DNA from: Kiloniella laminariae
GTDB lineage: Bacteria > Pseudomonadota > Alphaproteobacteria > Kiloniellales > Kiloniellaceae
Length of the DNA stretch: 64,000 nt
Assembly: GCF_027214005.1 (NCBI RefSeq)
Contig: NZ_JAPWGY010000005.1
Span: 124,001-188,000, forward strand
Direction of reading: 5' to 3'
Shown here piece after piece: positions 1-11,025 of this stretch. Both the position numbers and the translations under genes were made by a program. The notes beneath the pieces were generated by a model. That model was given only the letters and a program-made list of their open reading frames with translations, had not been told where the DNA came from and did not search any database. Position 1 is the first letter of the stretch; each line of letters begins with the position of its first letter.

Positions 1-205
1 TTTTGCTGCGGTTGACCAGATTGGCCAGAGTGACTGGAATGATACTGCATCAGACAAAGAAGAGATCGGTTCGGACCCCTTTGTCCTGGCAATCGAGAAC
101 TTCTATATGACTGATCCAATCAGCCGTTCATCCGAAACGATGTCGGCCTGTACAGAACAGTTTGTATTGGGCAAAGAGCAGGGAGCTACTGGAACAAATG
201 GTTGA
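1..205 (+). CDS. nuoG: NADH-quinone oxidoreductase subunit G, C-terminal end (partial)
   Basis: The window opens inside this gene. Reading from base 2 gives 67 residues before the stop at 203-205, including the segment [17 protein letters not shown] near the end. This kind of tail closes alphaproteobacterial NuoG, the large iron-sulfur subunit of the peripheral arm of complex I. The iron-sulfur and molybdopterin-like domains lie outside the window, so identification rests on this tail and on nuoH following directly. The stop overlaps the proposed nuoH start by 8 bases, which suggests translational coupling. Confidence 0.8.
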   Translation, partial: FAAVDQIGQSDWNDTASDKEEIGSDPFVLAIENFYMTDPISRSSETMSACTEQFVLGKEQGATGTNG

Positions 206-1229
206 ACTCTGGGAAGGATACGCTCTGCCGACGATTATTATCGTTGCACAGATCATGGCAATCGTCGGACCATTGCTGATTGCGGTGGCATACCTGACGT
301 TGGCCGAGCGTAAGGTGATTGGTGCGATGCAGCTGCGCAAGGGCCCCAATGTGGTTGGTCCTTTTGGTTTGTTGCAACCTTTTGCCGATGCTGTGAAGCT
401 GATGATGAAGGAAACAATCATGCCTTCCGGGGCAAACCGGATTGTTTTCATCATGGCCCCCATGCTCACTTTCATTCTCAGCCTTGTTGCCTGGGCAGTA
501 ATTCCCTTTGGCGAAGGTCTGGTTGTCAGTGATATCAATGTCGGGATTCTTTATCTTTTTGCCATATCGTCCCTTGGTGTTTACGGGGTGATCATGGCGG
601 GGTGGGCGTCGAACTCGAAATACCCCTTCATCGGTGCATTGCGTTCTGCGGCCCAGATGGTTTCCTATGAAGTCTCCATGGGGCTTGTGATTATCACGGT
701 GTTGATGTGTGTCGGGTCTTTGAACCTGTCAGATATCGTGATGGCGCAAAAAGGTGATTATGGGCTCCTGAACTGGTACGCCTTTCCGCTCTTGCCGATG
801 TTCGTGATTTTCTTCATCTCCATTTTGGCCGAAACCAACCGGTCTCCTTTTGACTTGCCGGAAGGCGAGTCCGAGATTGTTGCCGGGTTTATGGTTGAGT
901 ATTCCTCGATGAGCTTTGCGCTCTTCTTCCTCGGGGAATATGCGAACATGATTCTCATGAGCGCCATGACCGCGATCCTCTTTATGGGGGGGTGGTTACC
1001 GCCGTTTGATATTGCCCCGTTCAACTGGATCCCCGGACCCATCTGGTTTTCTTTGAAAATCGCTTTTGTTCTTTTCTGTTTTCTCTGGGTTCGTGCCACA
1101 TTCCCGCGCTTCCGTTATGATCAGCTGATGCGTCTGGGATGGAAAGTATTCCTGCCATTCACCCTTTTCTGGGTGCTCTTGACCGCAGGTGTACTGGTTG
1201 GCTTCGACCTGTTACCTGCTGCACATTGA
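198..1229 (+). CDS. nuoH: NADH-quinone oxidoreductase subunit H
   Basis: Membrane subunit of proton-pumping complex I (ND1 family). It forms the quinone channel where the peripheral arm meets the membrane arm. The 343-residue product is almost all hydrophobic segments. It carries the family signature [17 protein letters not shown] at about residues 35-51 and the conserved acidic loop [15 protein letters not shown] in the second half. I chose the ATG at 198, which overlaps the nuoG stop, because it gives the usual family N-terminus. A TTG at 162 in the same frame would add 12 residues and cannot be excluded. The length is close to the family norm of about 325-345. Confidence 0.96.
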   Translation: MVELWEGYALPTIIIVAQIMAIVGPLLIAVAYLTLAERKVIGAMQLRKGPNVVGPFGLLQPFADAVKLMMKETIMPSGANRIVFIMAPMLTFILSLVAWAVIPFGEGLVVSDINVGILYLFAISSLGVYGVIMAGWASNSKYPFIGALRSAAQMVSYEVSMGLVIITVLMCVGSLNLSDIVMAQKGDYGLLNWYAFPLLPMFVIFFISILAETNRSPFDLPEGESEIVAGFMVEYSSMSFALFFLGEYANMILMSAMTAILFMGGWLPPFDIAPFNWIPGPIWFSLKIAFVLFCFLWVRATFPRFRYDQLMRLGWKVFLPFTLFWVLLTAGVLVGFDLLPAAH

Positions 1230-1283
1230 GGCCTGGTGATGGATAACAAACAAATAAAAAGAAATATGGAGAGATAGAGGACT

Positions 1284-1772
1284 ATGGCATTTATGAGAAA
1301 CCCCGCCCGCAGTCTTCTCCTTACCGAGCTGATTTCCGGGATGGCCCTGACCTTGAAGTATTTCTTCAAGCCAAAGGTAACCCTGAACTATCCTTACGAA
1401 AAAGGACCTATCAGTGCGCGCTTTCGCGGCGAGCATGCCTTGCGCCGCTATCCGAACGGAGAAGAGCGCTGTATTGCCTGTAAGCTGTGTGAAGCGATTT
1501 GTCCGGCCCAGGCGATTACGATTGAAGCAGAACCCCGTGATGACGGCAGTCGACGGACGACCCGTTACGACATTGATATGACGAAGTGTATCTATTGCGG
1601 TTTCTGTCAGGAAGCTTGCCCGGTTGATGCCATTGTGGAAGGTCCGAACTTCGAGTTTGCGACGGAAACACGCGAAGAGTTGTTCTATAACAAGGACAAA
1701 CTGCTCGAGAATGGTGACCGCTGGGAAACTGAACTTGCCCAGAGCATCGCACTGGACGCTCCTTACCGCTAA
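1284..1772 (+). CDS. nuoI: NADH-quinone oxidoreductase subunit I
   Basis: Ferredoxin-like subunit of complex I (162 residues) that holds clusters N6a and N6b and passes electrons toward N2 and quinone. Two complete 4Fe-4S motifs are visible: Cys63, 66, 69 with Cys73, and Cys102, 105, 108 with Cys112. The N-terminal part has an amphipathic stretch typical of the membrane-facing side. An AGAGG ribosome site sits just before the ATG. It lies 54 bases after nuoH and 74 before nuoJ, in the standard nuo order. Confidence 0.97.
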   Translation: MAFMRNPARSLLLTELISGMALTLKYFFKPKVTLNYPYEKGPISARFRGEHALRRYPNGEERCIACKLCEAICPAQAITIEAEPRDDGSRRTTRYDIDMTKCIYCGFCQEACPVDAIVEGPNFEFATETREELFYNKDKLLENGDRWETELAQSIALDAPYR

Positions 1773-1846
1773 GAGCTTGGGATTGAGATTGTGTCAAAAT
1801 ACAACACTGTTTGCCGAAACCAGGCTCGTAAAGAAAGGGTAGCCAA

Positions 1847-2461
1847 ATGATTATACAGGCTCTCGTCTTTTATGTTTTTGCCGCTGTTACCATCGCCGCA
1901 GGTTTGATGGTTATCACGGCTCGTAACCCTGTACATTCTGTACTGTTCCTGATCCTTGCTTTTTTCAATGCTGCCGGACTTTTTGTTCTGATGGGCGCTG
2001 AGTTCCTGGCGATGATCCTGGTTGTGGTCTATGTCGGGGCTGTCGCTGTTCTTTTCCTTTTTGTCGTGATGATGCTTGATATCAATGTTGAGAAGGCACG
2101 GCAGGGGTTCAAAAAGTATCTCTTCATCGGAGGGGCTGTGGGCCTTGTTCTGCTGGTTGAGCTGGTCTTGATCCTCAGCAGTACTGTTGTTTCTACCGAT
2201 GTAAGTGTGGTGGCTTCTGTGCCAATTCCTTCGCTTGACGAAGTGCATAACACGCGTGCTCTGGGGCAGGTACTCTACACCAAATACGTATATCTCTTTG
2301 AAGCTTCCGGAATGATCCTGCTGGTTGCCATGATCGGCGCCATCGTGCTGACCTTGCGTAAACGCGAAGGCGTTCGCCGCCAGGTGATCGCCGACCAGGT
2401 GAACCGGAGCCGTGAAGAGGCCGTTGAAATCAAAAAAGTATCCAGCGGGAGTGGCATCTAA
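1847..2461 (+). CDS. nuoJ: NADH-quinone oxidoreductase subunit J
   Basis: Small membrane subunit of complex I (ND6 family), 204 residues with five hydrophobic segments. The third segment carries the conserved run [21 protein letters not shown], where the family has its pi-bulge helix that changes shape during coupling. The C-terminus is charged and faces the cytoplasm. An AAAGGG site precedes the ATG. nuoK starts only two bases after the stop, so the two are almost certainly co-translated. Confidence 0.96.
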   Translation: MIIQALVFYVFAAVTIAAGLMVITARNPVHSVLFLILAFFNAAGLFVLMGAEFLAMILVVVYVGAVAVLFLFVVMMLDINVEKARQGFKKYLFIGGAVGLVLLVELVLILSSTVVSTDVSVVASVPIPSLDEVHNTRALGQVLYTKYVYLFEASGMILLVAMIGAIVLTLRKREGVRRQVIADQVNRSREEAVEIKKVSSGSGI

Positions 2462-2463
2462 CC

Positions 2464-2775
2464 ATGTTAGAAATTGGTCTGGCCCATTACCTGATCGTTG
2501 CGGCGGTTTTGTTTACAATGGGTATCTTTGGCATCTTTCTGAACAGAAAGAACGTCATCGTTATCATGATGTCCATTGAACTGATGTTGCTTGCCGTAAA
2601 CATCAATTTTGTGGCGTTCTCAACTCACCTGGGTGACCTGGTTGGTCAGGTCTTCTCGATCTTCATCCTGACAGTTGCTGCTGCAGAGGCAGCGATCGGG
2701 CTGGCGATCCTGGTGATCTACTTCCGTAACCGCGGGTCGATCGCGGTTGAAGACATCAACGTGATGAAGGGCTAG
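2464..2775 (+). CDS. nuoK: NADH-quinone oxidoreductase subunit K
   Basis: ND4L-family subunit of complex I, 103 residues in three transmembrane segments, as expected for the family. Two membrane-embedded glutamates thought to be part of the proton path are present: Glu39 in the second helix (MSIELMLLA) and the Glu in the third helix ([11 protein letters not shown]). It is packed between nuoJ (2-base gap) and nuoL (7-base gap). Confidence 0.96.
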   Translation: MLEIGLAHYLIVAAVLFTMGIFGIFLNRKNVIVIMMSIELMLLAVNINFVAFSTHLGDLVGQVFSIFILTVAAAEAAIGLAILVIYFRNRGSIAVEDINVMKG

Positions 2776-2782
2776 TTCGACG

Positions 2783-4717
2783 ATGGAAAACTATATTGTC
2801 TTTCTGCCCTTGCTCGGTGCGTTTATAGCCGGACTGTTCGGGCGTTTTATCGGGGATCGTGGGGCGCAGGTCGTCACAACAGGGCTGTTGCTTGTCTCTG
2901 CTTTCCTGTCCATTCTGGTTTTCAAGGATGTGGCCCTCGACGGTAACAGCCGTTCCACTGACCTCTTTACCTGGATCAACTCTGGCGATTTCATTCTCTC
3001 CTGGGCGTTGAATATCGATACACTGACGGCTGTGATGCTGATTGTTGTGACGGTGGTTTCCTCTATGGTTCACCTCTATTCAGTCGGCTACATGTCTGAA
3101 GACAAGTCGATCTCCCGGTTCTTCTCTTATCTGTCGCTCTTTACCTTCTTCATGCTGATGCTGGTGACCTCATCCAATCTGGTCCAGATGTTCTTTGGCT
3201 GGGAAGGTGTCGGACTGGCTTCTTATCTTCTGATCGGTTTCTGGTACGAAAAACAGTCGGCCTGTGCCGCAGCGATGAAAGCTTTCCTGGTCAACCGCGT
3301 CGCCGATATTGGTTTCGCGCTTGGCATCATGGGGGTTTACGTTCTCTTCGGGACGGTTGATTTTGCAGCGATTTTTCCACAAGCAGAAGCACTTTCTACG
3401 GCACAGATTACCTTCCTGAATTTCGAAGGTCATGCCCTGACAATCATCTGTCTGCTACTGTTTATCGGTGCCATGGGGAAATCAGCCCAGTTGGGACTGC
3501 ATACCTGGCTGCCTGATGCGATGGAAGGACCGACACCGGTTTCTGCGCTTATTCATGCTGCCACGATGGTGACTGCGGGTGTCTTCATGCTCTGCCGTTT
3601 CTCGCCAGTGTTTGAATATGCTCCTTTTGCCCTCGAAGTCGTGACCTATGTTGGTGCTGCAACAGCCTTTTTTGCCGCAACAATCGGTCTGACCCAGTTT
3701 GATATCAAGCGCGTGATTGCCTATTCGACCTGTTCCCAGCTGGGCTATATGTTCTTTGCAATCGGTGTCTCGGCTTATGGCGGTGCGATCTTCCACCTGA
3801 TGACACATGCTTTTTTCAAAGCCCTGTTGTTCCTTGGTGCTGGCTCGGTTATTCACGCAATGCACCACGAGCAGGACATGCGCAAGATGGGCGGTATCTG
3901 GAAGATGATTCCAGCAACCTATCTGTTGATGTGGGTTGGTTCAATCGCGCTGGCCGGACTTCCTCCCTTTGCTGGTTTCTTCTCCAAGGATCTTATCCTT
4001 GAAGCGGCATATGCCGCGCACTCAACACAGGGAACTTTCGCTTTCTGGGCGGGGACAGCTGCGGCCTTTATGACAGCGTTCTATTCCTGGCGTCTTCTGA
4101 TCATGACCTTCCATGGCAATCCACGTGCTGATGAGCACACCATGAAGGGGGTTCATGAATCTCCGATGACCATGATGATCCCGCTGCTGGTACTGGCGTT
4201 TGGGGCTGTGTTTGCAGGTTGGCTTGGGTACAGTTACTTCGTCGGTGACATGAGAGCCGAATTCTGGGGAGAAGCAATCTTCGTTCTGGAGGCAAATGAC
4301 ACTGTTGAAGCGGCGCATCATGTACCGACCTGGGTCAAGCTTGTTCCTTTGATTGCTGCAATCAGCGGTATCGTTCTGGCTTACGTGTTCTATATGTTTG
4401 CCCCGGGACTACCCGCAGCTTTTGTCCGCCTGGTCAAACCGGTTCATACCTTTGTTTACAATAAGTGGATGTTTGACGAACTCTATGACTTCCTGTTCGT
4501 TCAGCCAGCCCGTAAACTTGGTCGGTTCCTGTGGAAATCCGGTGACGGAGCGGTAATTGATGCCTATGGTCCGGATGGGATCTCTGCTCTCACCCGCCGT
4601 CTTGCAGGCCGTGCAAGTCGCCTGCAGAGCGGGTATGTCTACCACTATGCCTTTGCCATGTTGATCGGGGTTGTTGCCCTGATCACCTGGTACATTGTTA
4701 CCAACGCAGGTGTGTAA
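2783..4717 (+). CDS. nuoL: NADH-quinone oxidoreductase subunit L
   Basis: Distal antiporter-like proton-pumping subunit of complex I (ND5 family), 644 residues with many hydrophobic helices. The Proton_antipo core carries [20 protein letters not shown] in the middle of the protein, and the conserved Glu of the [13 protein letters not shown] segment is present. The long C-terminal stretch after about residue 500 fits the lateral helix that clamps NuoM and NuoN. Length is normal for alphaproteobacteria. A five-base gap separates it from nuoM. Confidence 0.97.
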   Translation: MENYIVFLPLLGAFIAGLFGRFIGDRGAQVVTTGLLLVSAFLSILVFKDVALDGNSRSTDLFTWINSGDFILSWALNIDTLTAVMLIVVTVVSSMVHLYSVGYMSEDKSISRFFSYLSLFTFFMLMLVTSSNLVQMFFGWEGVGLASYLLIGFWYEKQSACAAAMKAFLVNRVADIGFALGIMGVYVLFGTVDFAAIFPQAEALSTAQITFLNFEGHALTIICLLLFIGAMGKSAQLGLHTWLPDAMEGPTPVSALIHAATMVTAGVFMLCRFSPVFEYAPFALEVVTYVGAATAFFAATIGLTQFDIKRVIAYSTCSQLGYMFFAIGVSAYGGAIFHLMTHAFFKALLFLGAGSVIHAMHHEQDMRKMGGIWKMIPATYLLMWVGSIALAGLPPFAGFFSKDLILEAAYAAHSTQGTFAFWAGTAAAFMTAFYSWRLLIMTFHGNPRADEHTMKGVHESPMTMMIPLLVLAFGAVFAGWLGYSYFVGDMRAEFWGEAIFVLEANDTVEAAHHVPTWVKLVPLIAAISGIVLAYVFYMFAPGLPAAFVRLVKPVHTFVYNKWMFDELYDFLFVQPARKLGRFLWKSGDGAVIDAYGPDGISALTRRLAGRASRLQSGYVYHYAFAMLIGVVALITWYIVTNAGV

Positions 4718-4722
4718 GAGTT

Positions 4723-6252
4723 ATGCAAGATCATCTTCTTTCTATCGTGACCTTTGCACCGCTGTTTGGTGCGCTGGCTATCATTCTTCTGGTTCGCAGT
4801 GAGAATGAAGAGGCTGTAGCCAAGAATTCCCGCTGGGTAGCCCTCTGGGTTTCCGGTGTGACCTTCCTGGTATCACTGTTCCTCTGGACCGGATTTGAAC
4901 AGGGGACGGCAGACTTCCAGTTTGTCGAACAGGTTGAATGGATGCCATCCCTTGGTCTGACCTACCATATGGGGGTCGACGGGATTTCCGTTCTTTTTGT
5001 TCTGCTGTCCACGCTGTTGACACCGATCTGTATCATTTCATCCTGGGGTGCCGTTAAAAAGCGCGTCAAGGAATACATGATCGCCTTCCTGATTCTGGAA
5101 ACGATGATGATCGGCATGTTCTGTGCCCTTGATATCGTCGTCTTCTATGTTTTCTTTGAAGGGGTTCTGATCCCGATGTTCCTGATTATCGGGATCTGGG
5201 GTGGTGAACGCCGGGTCTATGCGGCATTTAAGCTTTTCCTCTACACTCTGGCCGGATCTGTTCTGATGCTGGTTGCCATTCTGGCAATGTATTTCGAATC
5301 AGGGACTGCCAATATCGTCGAATTGCTTGCCTACAGCTTCCCGGTTGAAATGCAGAAGTGGCTCTGGGTTGCTTTCTTTGCTTCCTTTGCTGTCAAGGTG
5401 CCGATGTGGCCGGTTCATACCTGGCTGCCTGATGCCCACGTTGAGGCTCCAACTGCCGGATCGGTTATTCTGGCGGGTGTTCTTCTGAAAATGGGCGCCT
5501 ACGGGTTCCTCCGCTTCTCCATGCCGATGATGCCGGATGCATCGCTTTATTTCTCTCCGCTTGTCTACGCCCTGTCGATTGTTGCTGTGATCTACACATC
5601 TCTGGTGGCACTGGCGCAAGAGGATATGAAAAAGCTGATCGCCTATTCTTCGGTTGCTCATATGGGCTATGTGACCATCGGAATCTTCGCAGCAAACCAG
5701 CAGGGAGTGGAAGGCGCGATCTACCAGATGCTTTCGCACGGGGTGGTTTCCGCCGCCTTGTTCCTTTGCGTCGGAGTTGTTTACGATCGTTTGCACACAC
5801 GTGAAATCAATCGCTACGGTGGTGTCGTCGAGAAGATGCCGAACTATGCGCTTGTCTTTATGGTCTTCATGCTGGCCTCGGTTGGTCTGCCTGGAACGGG
5901 TGGGTTTGTCGGTGAGTTCCTGGTTCTGGTTGGTGCTTTCAAAGCCAACACCTGGGTTGCTGCTCTTGCTGCAACAGGGATGGTTCTGGGGGCGGCCTAC
6001 ATGCTCTGGCTCTATCGTAAGGTTGTATTTGGCAAGCTTGAAAAGGACGATCTGAAATCCCTTCTCGATCTCGATCTGCGCGAAAAGGCAATCTTCCTGC
6101 CTTTGCTGCTGATCACGCTCTGGATGGGGATCTATCCACCAAGCTTCCTGAACATTATGTCTGCTTCTGTAAGCAATCTGGTCAATAACTACGAGGCAGC
6201 CATTACCGCCTCTAATGCCGCGCCGATGTTTGCGCAGGTATTTGGTCAATAG
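4723..6252 (+). CDS. nuoM: NADH-quinone oxidoreductase subunit M
   Basis: Antiporter-like proton-pumping subunit of complex I (ND4 family), 509 residues. It shows the NuoM hallmark segment [18 protein letters not shown], containing the key glutamate of the fifth helix, and the pump signature [22 protein letters not shown] second lysine-bearing helix follows at [20 protein letters not shown]. It sits between nuoL (5-base gap) and nuoN (13-base gap). Confidence 0.97.
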   Translation: MQDHLLSIVTFAPLFGALAIILLVRSENEEAVAKNSRWVALWVSGVTFLVSLFLWTGFEQGTADFQFVEQVEWMPSLGLTYHMGVDGISVLFVLLSTLLTPICIISSWGAVKKRVKEYMIAFLILETMMIGMFCALDIVVFYVFFEGVLIPMFLIIGIWGGERRVYAAFKLFLYTLAGSVLMLVAILAMYFESGTANIVELLAYSFPVEMQKWLWVAFFASFAVKVPMWPVHTWLPDAHVEAPTAGSVILAGVLLKMGAYGFLRFSMPMMPDASLYFSPLVYALSIVAVIYTSLVALAQEDMKKLIAYSSVAHMGYVTIGIFAANQQGVEGAIYQMLSHGVVSAALFLCVGVVYDRLHTREINRYGGVVEKMPNYALVFMVFMLASVGLPGTGGFVGEFLVLVGAFKANTWVAALAATGMVLGAAYMLWLYRKVVFGKLEKDDLKSLLDLDLREKAIFLPLLLITLWMGIYPPSFLNIMSASVSNLVNNYEAAITASNAAPMFAQVFGQ

Positions 6253-6265
6253 AGGGGCTATCAAG

Positions 6266-7720
6266 ATGATCACAACAGATCTGACCATGGCATTGCCCGA
6301 GATTTTCCTGGCCTGTGCTGCGACTACTCTTCTCCTTTTCGGAGCTTTCCGGGGTGAGCAGGGGGCAAGTTTTATTTCTGCCCTGTCTGTTGCCGTGCTG
6401 GCGATTGCCTTTGGCCTGATTTTCCTTGGAAATCGCCCTGAAGGTGTGGCTTTCGGCGGGCTCTTCGTTGTCGATGCCTATGGCGATTATATGAAGCTGG
6501 TGGTCCTGGTCGCTGCTGGTTTCGGTATTCTCATGACCCAGCGGTTCATTGAACGTGAGGGGATGGATCGTTTCGAAATCCCTGTGCTGATGGTTCTTGC
6601 AACCCTTGGCATGCTCATGATGATCTCTGCCAATGACCTGATGTCACTCTATGTCGGGCTCGAGCTGCAAAGCCTCTCGCTTTATGTTATTGCCGCTATC
6701 CGTCGGGAAAACCTGAAGTCATCCGAAGCTGGCCTGAAATACTTTGTTCTTGGGGCTCTGTCTTCCGGGATGCTGCTCTATGGCTCATCCATGGTTTACG
6801 GCTTTACAGGTGCAACCGACTTTGCCGTAATCGGTGAAAACCTTTCTGTTGCCCTTTCAACAGGCGGCGTTCCCGAGATCGGCCTGATTGTCGGTCTGGT
6901 CTTTATCTGTGCAGCGATTGCCTTTAAAATTTCGGCAGTGCCATTCCACATGTGGACGCCGGATGTCTATGAAGGTGCGCCGACACCGGTAACGGCTTTC
7001 TTTGCCTCAGCACCAAAGGTTGCCGGGATTACCCTCTTTGCCCGTATCCTTAGCGATCCTTTTGGCTCTCTGGTCGGGGAATGGCAGCAGATTATCGTGT
7101 TTGTTGCCCTGGCATCCATGATCCTGGGATCTCTTGCTGCGATCAAGCAGACCAATATCAAGCGTCTGATGGCTTATAGCTCGATTGGCAATATCGGCTA
7201 TGCCCTGGTTGGTCTGGCTGCGGGAACCCAGGCGGGTATTGAAGGTCTGCTTATCTATATGACCATCTATATCTTCATGAACATGGGAACCTTTGCCTGT
7301 ATTCTCAGCATGCGCCAGAAAGGTACCATGGTCGAGAGTATTGAAGATCTCAAGGGATTGAGCAAAACCAGTCCTCTGATGGCTTTCGCCCTGACGGTTT
7401 TCATGTTCTCTATGGCGGGCATTCCTCCTCTTGCCGGCTTCTTTGGCAAGTATGTGGTCTTTGCCGCTGCGGTTGATGCAGGCCTGACTACACTGGCTGT
7501 TATCGGGGTTCTGACCTCGGTGATTGGTGCTTTCTATTATCTGCGGATTATCAAGGTGATGTACTTCGATGAACCAACGGCGTCCTTTGACAAGCCGATC
7601 GGGGGCGAAATGACGTTGGTACTGACTGTTTCGTCAGTTTTCATTGTGTTCTTCATTCTTTTCTCTTCTCCGATAATGGATGGGGCTGCACTCGCCGCTT
7701 CAGCCCTGTTTGCGGGGTAA
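6266..7720 (+). CDS. nuoN: NADH-quinone oxidoreductase subunit N
   Basis: Third antiporter-like subunit of complex I (ND2 family), 484 residues from the ATG at 6266. Family landmarks are the Glu-containing helix LMSLYVGLELQSLSLYV and the segment FHMWTPDVYEGAPTPVTAF. The frame stays open upstream to 6215 inside nuoM, but the ATG at 6266, after an AGAGGGG site, gives the normal N-terminus. The next gene, birA, starts four bases after the stop, so transcription probably continues into the cofactor genes. Confidence 0.96.
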   Translation: MITTDLTMALPEIFLACAATTLLLFGAFRGEQGASFISALSVAVLAIAFGLIFLGNRPEGVAFGGLFVVDAYGDYMKLVVLVAAGFGILMTQRFIEREGMDRFEIPVLMVLATLGMLMMISANDLMSLYVGLELQSLSLYVIAAIRRENLKSSEAGLKYFVLGALSSGMLLYGSSMVYGFTGATDFAVIGENLSVALSTGGVPEIGLIVGLVFICAAIAFKISAVPFHMWTPDVYEGAPTPVTAFFASAPKVAGITLFARILSDPFGSLVGEWQQIIVFVALASMILGSLAAIKQTNIKRLMAYSSIGNIGYALVGLAAGTQAGIEGLLIYMTIYIFMNMGTFACILSMRQKGTMVESIEDLKGLSKTSPLMAFALTVFMFSMAGIPPLAGFFGKYVVFAAAVDAGLTTLAVIGVLTSVIGAFYYLRIIKVMYFDEPTASFDKPIGGEMTLVLTVSSVFIVFFILFSSPIMDGAALAASALFAG

Positions 7721-7724
7721 CCAT

Positions 7725-8492
7725 ATGAGTGAGGGCTCTTTGTCCCTGGATATTCCGGCTTCTTTCACCCTGCATGCCAGAGAAGAAGTCGGAAGTACCA
7801 ATGACGAAGTTCGCCTCCTTGCCGAAACAGGGGCCCAGGATCGCACCGTCGTCTGGGCCCTTCGTCAATCTGCCGGGCGAGGAAGACAGGGGCGAACCTG
7901 GGTCAGTCCGGAGGGAAATCTCTATTTTTCGCTTCTGCTGCGGCCGGAAGTCGCCATTGCAGAAGCCGCCAACCTCAGTTTTGTCGCGGCACTGGCTTTG
8001 GCGGATGCCATAAAAAAAATCAATCCGGAAATCACCCCTAGCCTGAAATGGCCCAATGATGTGTTGGTGTCGAGCAAAAAAATTTCCGGCGTTTTGCTGG
8101 AAAGCAAGTCAACGGCGTCGGGCGCTCTGGATTTTCTGATTATGGGGATCGGCGTAAATATCCGGACTTATCCGGGTGATGCGCGTTACCCGGCGACATC
8201 GCTGCTTGAGCAGGGGGGATGCGATAATTTGTCCCCGGGTGATCTGCTGAGCGCATTCCTGAATAGCTTTGACCCCTGGTACAAAGTATGGAAGAAAGAC
8301 GGTTTCATGGCTATCCGGTCCGCCTGGCTTGATCAGGCCCACGGGATTGGCAAAACCATTTATGTTCGCCTGCCGCACCAGACACTTTCGGGACGGTTTG
8401 TTACAATAGACAAAGACGGGGCTCTGGATCTGGAGCTTGACAGCGGTGAACAATGTCTGGTCACTGCGGGTGATGTCTTCTTTGCTTCTTAG
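7725..8492 (+). CDS. birA: Biotin--[acetyl-CoA-carboxylase] ligase, group I
   Basis: Joins biotin to the acceptor lysine of biotin-dependent carboxylases using ATP. The 255-residue product starts directly with the catalytic domain: STNDEV near residue 24, the biotinyl-AMP loop GRGRQGR at 51-57, KWPNDV further on, and a small C-terminal SH3-like domain. The N-terminal winged-helix DNA-binding domain of E. coli BirA is absent, so this enzyme should not repress biotin genes. It follows nuoN by four bases and precedes coaX by fourteen, the usual alphaproteobacterial arrangement. Confidence 0.94.
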   Translation: MSEGSLSLDIPASFTLHAREEVGSTNDEVRLLAETGAQDRTVVWALRQSAGRGRQGRTWVSPEGNLYFSLLLRPEVAIAEAANLSFVAALALADAIKKINPEITPSLKWPNDVLVSSKKISGVLLESKSTASGALDFLIMGIGVNIRTYPGDARYPATSLLEQGGCDNLSPGDLLSAFLNSFDPWYKVWKKDGFMAIRSAWLDQAHGIGKTIYVRLPHQTLSGRFVTIDKDGALDLELDSGEQCLVTAGDVFFAS

Positions 8493-8506
8493 GATCTAAA
8501 CGCAAA

Positions 8507-9292
8507 ATGCTGCTTGTGATTGATTCGGGTAATACCAATGTCGTTTTTGCCATTTATGAGGGGCAAGAACAAAAGGGTTGTTGGCGGGCGACAAGTGACA
8601 GCAAGAAAACAGCTGATGAATATGCTGTCTGGTTGACCCAGCTCATGGCGCTAAAAGGTCTGGTCCCTGGCGATATTACCGGCAGTATTCTGGCCAACGT
8701 GGTCCCGGCATCGACCTATAATCTGACACGCCTGTGTGAGATCTATTTCAATTCCACGCCCTTGATGGTCGAGCTGGGGAAAATCGATCTCGGGCTGACA
8801 GTCCGGATTGATCAGCCGGAACAGGCAGGTGCGGATCGCCTGGTGAATGCGGTCGCCGGGTATCAGCGCTATGGTGGTAATCTGATCCTGATTGATTTCG
8901 GTACAGCGACCACTTTTGATATTGTCGGTGATGATGGTGCCTATGAAGGCGGTGTCATTGCCCCGGGCGTCAATCTTTCCGTTGAGGCGCTTTACATGGC
9001 TTCGGCCAAGCTGCCACGGATTGATATCCGCCGTCCGAAAAACATCATTGGCAAGGCGACTATTCCTGCTATGGAATCCGGTATTTTCTGGGGCTATGTC
9101 AGCATGGTAGAGGGCATGGTTAAACGTATTCGTGAAGAATATGGCGCCCCGATGCAGGTTGTTGCGACCGGCGGTCTGGCCCAGTTATTTACAGCAGCTA
9201 CAGAAGTTATTGATCATCTTGATAAGGATGTGACACTCCGCGGGCTTATTTCCATCTATGAACTGAATACCCGGGATAAAAAAGTTAGGTAA
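8507..9292 (+). CDS. coaX: Type III pantothenate kinase
   Basis: Phosphorylates pantothenate in the first step of coenzyme A synthesis. The 261-residue product has the ASKHA-fold phosphate motif DSGNTN at residues 6-11, the pantothenate-site motif GADRLVNA, and the second phosphate loop LIDFGTATTFD. Type III enzymes are not inhibited by CoA and are found in many alphaproteobacteria instead of CoaA. It sits tightly between birA and rnj (gaps of 14 and 5 bases). Confidence 0.95.
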   Translation: MLLVIDSGNTNVVFAIYEGQEQKGCWRATSDSKKTADEYAVWLTQLMALKGLVPGDITGSILANVVPASTYNLTRLCEIYFNSTPLMVELGKIDLGLTVRIDQPEQAGADRLVNAVAGYQRYGGNLILIDFGTATTFDIVGDDGAYEGGVIAPGVNLSVEALYMASAKLPRIDIRRPKNIIGKATIPAMESGIFWGYVSMVEGMVKRIREEYGAPMQVVATGGLAQLFTAATEVIDHLDKDVTLRGLISIYELNTRDKKVR

Positions 9293-9297
9293 AGTAT

Positions 9298-10983
9298 ATG
9301 AGTAAACCAGTAGTCCCTAAAGGCGACGAACTGTTGTTTTTGCCGCTTGGCGGAACCGGTGAGATCGGTATGAATCTCAATCTCTATGGGCATGACGGCA
9401 AGTGGTTGATGGTCGATCTTGGAATTTCCTTTGCCGATGGGGCAAGGCTTCCCGGGGTTGATGTGATCATGCCAGATCCCTCCTTCATCGAAGACCAACG
9501 CGAAAATCTGGTCGGGCTGGTCCTGACCCATGCCCACGAAGATCACATCGGCGCTATTCCCCATCTCTGGGCTGAACTTCGCTGCCCGATCTTTGCCACC
9601 CCTTTCACCAAGACAATGGTCTATTCCAAACTGGTCGAAGCCGGGCTGGAGGATCAGGCTGAAATCACAGTGATCCCGGTTGGTGGTTCCTTTAAAGCCG
9701 GTCCGTTCGAGGTGGAGATGATCTCCATGACCCACTCGATCCCGGAACCCTCAGCGCTTTTGATCACGACACCGGCAGGTAAAGTATTCCATTCCGGTGA
9801 CTGGAAGTTTGATCCAGATCCTTTGGTGGGGCCTGATTTCGATCAGAAGCGTCTGGAATCTCTGGCGGATGAAAACATCCTGGCGATGATCAGTGATTCG
9901 ACCAATGTCATGTCGTCCAGTGAAGTTGGCTCGGAATCTTCTGTTCGCACCGGACTGGTAGATGTTATCTCCAAGCAGCGTAACCGGGTTCTGGTGACCT
10001 GTTTTGCCAGTAATGTGGCGCGGGTTGCCTCTGTTATGAAGGCTGCGCAGGAGTGTGGGCGGCGCGTTGTGCTTATGGGGCGTTCCATGCAGCGGATCTA
10101 TGCTGCAGCGCGCGAAAATGGTTATCTGCTCAATATGCCACCTCTCTTGTCTGAAGAGGAATTCTCCTACACACCCCGTGACGAGGTTCTGATCCTCTGC
10201 ACCGGGAGCCAGGGAGAGCCCCGGGCAGCCCTGACACGTCTGGCCAGAGATGAATTCAAGAACGTGCATGTGGACGCGGAAGATACAGTGATCTTTTCTT
10301 CTCGGATTATTCCGGGGAATGAGACGACGATCTTTAATATCCACAATACCCTGGCTTCAAAAGGTGTGAAAATCATCACAGACCGGGATGCCCATGTTCA
10401 CGTTTCCGGACATCCCGGGCGGGATGAAGTGAAAAAGCTCTACCAGTGGGTCAAACCCCAGATTTCCATTCCGGTTCATGGCGAGGCGCGTCATTTGCAC
10501 GAGCACGCCAAACTGGCTGGTGAATGTGGCGTGAAAACCCAGATTGTCGCCCAGAATGGTGATCTTATCCGTCTTGCTCCGGGACGTCCGGACAAGGTTG
10601 ATGATGTACACAGCGGCCTGTTGGCAATCGAGGGGGACCGTCTGATATCTATCGATAGTCCTATTATCAAAAGCCGTCAGAAAATGATGTATAACGGCGC
10701 AGCCATGATAACCCTAGTGATTGATGAGGATGGCAAACTGGCAACGATGCCGGATGTCAGTATTCAGGGGGTTGTTGATAGCCTGGATGAACCCGATGAT
10801 TACAAGGACATTGTTATTGCTGTGCGCAACGGTGTCCGGCTTTTGAAAAAAACAGAGATGAAGCGGGATGAACTGGTTCGTGAAGTCGCGATCCGGGCCT
10901 TGCGACGTCATTGTAACAAGGTCTTTTCCAAAAAACCGGTTACAGATGTTCATATTGTCCGCCTGACGGATTATTTTGAATAG
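9298..10983 (+). CDS. rnj: Ribonuclease J
   Basis: Metallo-beta-lactamase-fold ribonuclease with 5'-3' exonuclease and endonuclease activity, used in rRNA and mRNA maturation. The 561-residue product shows the metal motif H78-x-H80-x-D82-H83, then the beta-CASP domain (FASNVARV region to about residue 370) and the later motif HVSGHPGRDE. The C-terminal domain is about 100 residues. RNase J beside nuo, birA and coaX is characteristic of alphaproteobacteria and rare in gammaproteobacteria. An ATG five bases after coaX is the only sensible start. Confidence 0.95.
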   Translation: MSKPVVPKGDELLFLPLGGTGEIGMNLNLYGHDGKWLMVDLGISFADGARLPGVDVIMPDPSFIEDQRENLVGLVLTHAHEDHIGAIPHLWAELRCPIFATPFTKTMVYSKLVEAGLEDQAEITVIPVGGSFKAGPFEVEMISMTHSIPEPSALLITTPAGKVFHSGDWKFDPDPLVGPDFDQKRLESLADENILAMISDSTNVMSSSEVGSESSVRTGLVDVISKQRNRVLVTCFASNVARVASVMKAAQECGRRVVLMGRSMQRIYAAARENGYLLNMPPLLSEEEFSYTPRDEVLILCTGSQGEPRAALTRLARDEFKNVHVDAEDTVIFSSRIIPGNETTIFNIHNTLASKGVKIITDRDAHVHVSGHPGRDEVKKLYQWVKPQISIPVHGEARHLHEHAKLAGECGVKTQIVAQNGDLIRLAPGRPDKVDDVHSGLLAIEGDRLISIDSPIIKSRQKMMYNGAAMITLVIDEDGKLATMPDVSIQGVVDSLDEPDDYKDIVIAVRNGVRLLKKTEMKRDELVREVAIRALRRHCNKVFSKKPVTDVHIVRLTDYFE

Positions 10984-11025
10984 CTGGGCCAGGGATATAG
11001 CTTAGATAGGGGAGGGTAATCAGTT

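Noticed and set aside
5299-6288. A 329-codon open frame on the minus strand
   Set aside because: It lies wholly antisense to nuoM, has low-complexity His/Arg/Gln-rich composition, no ribosome site and no recognisable domain. The plus strand has full nuoM homology.
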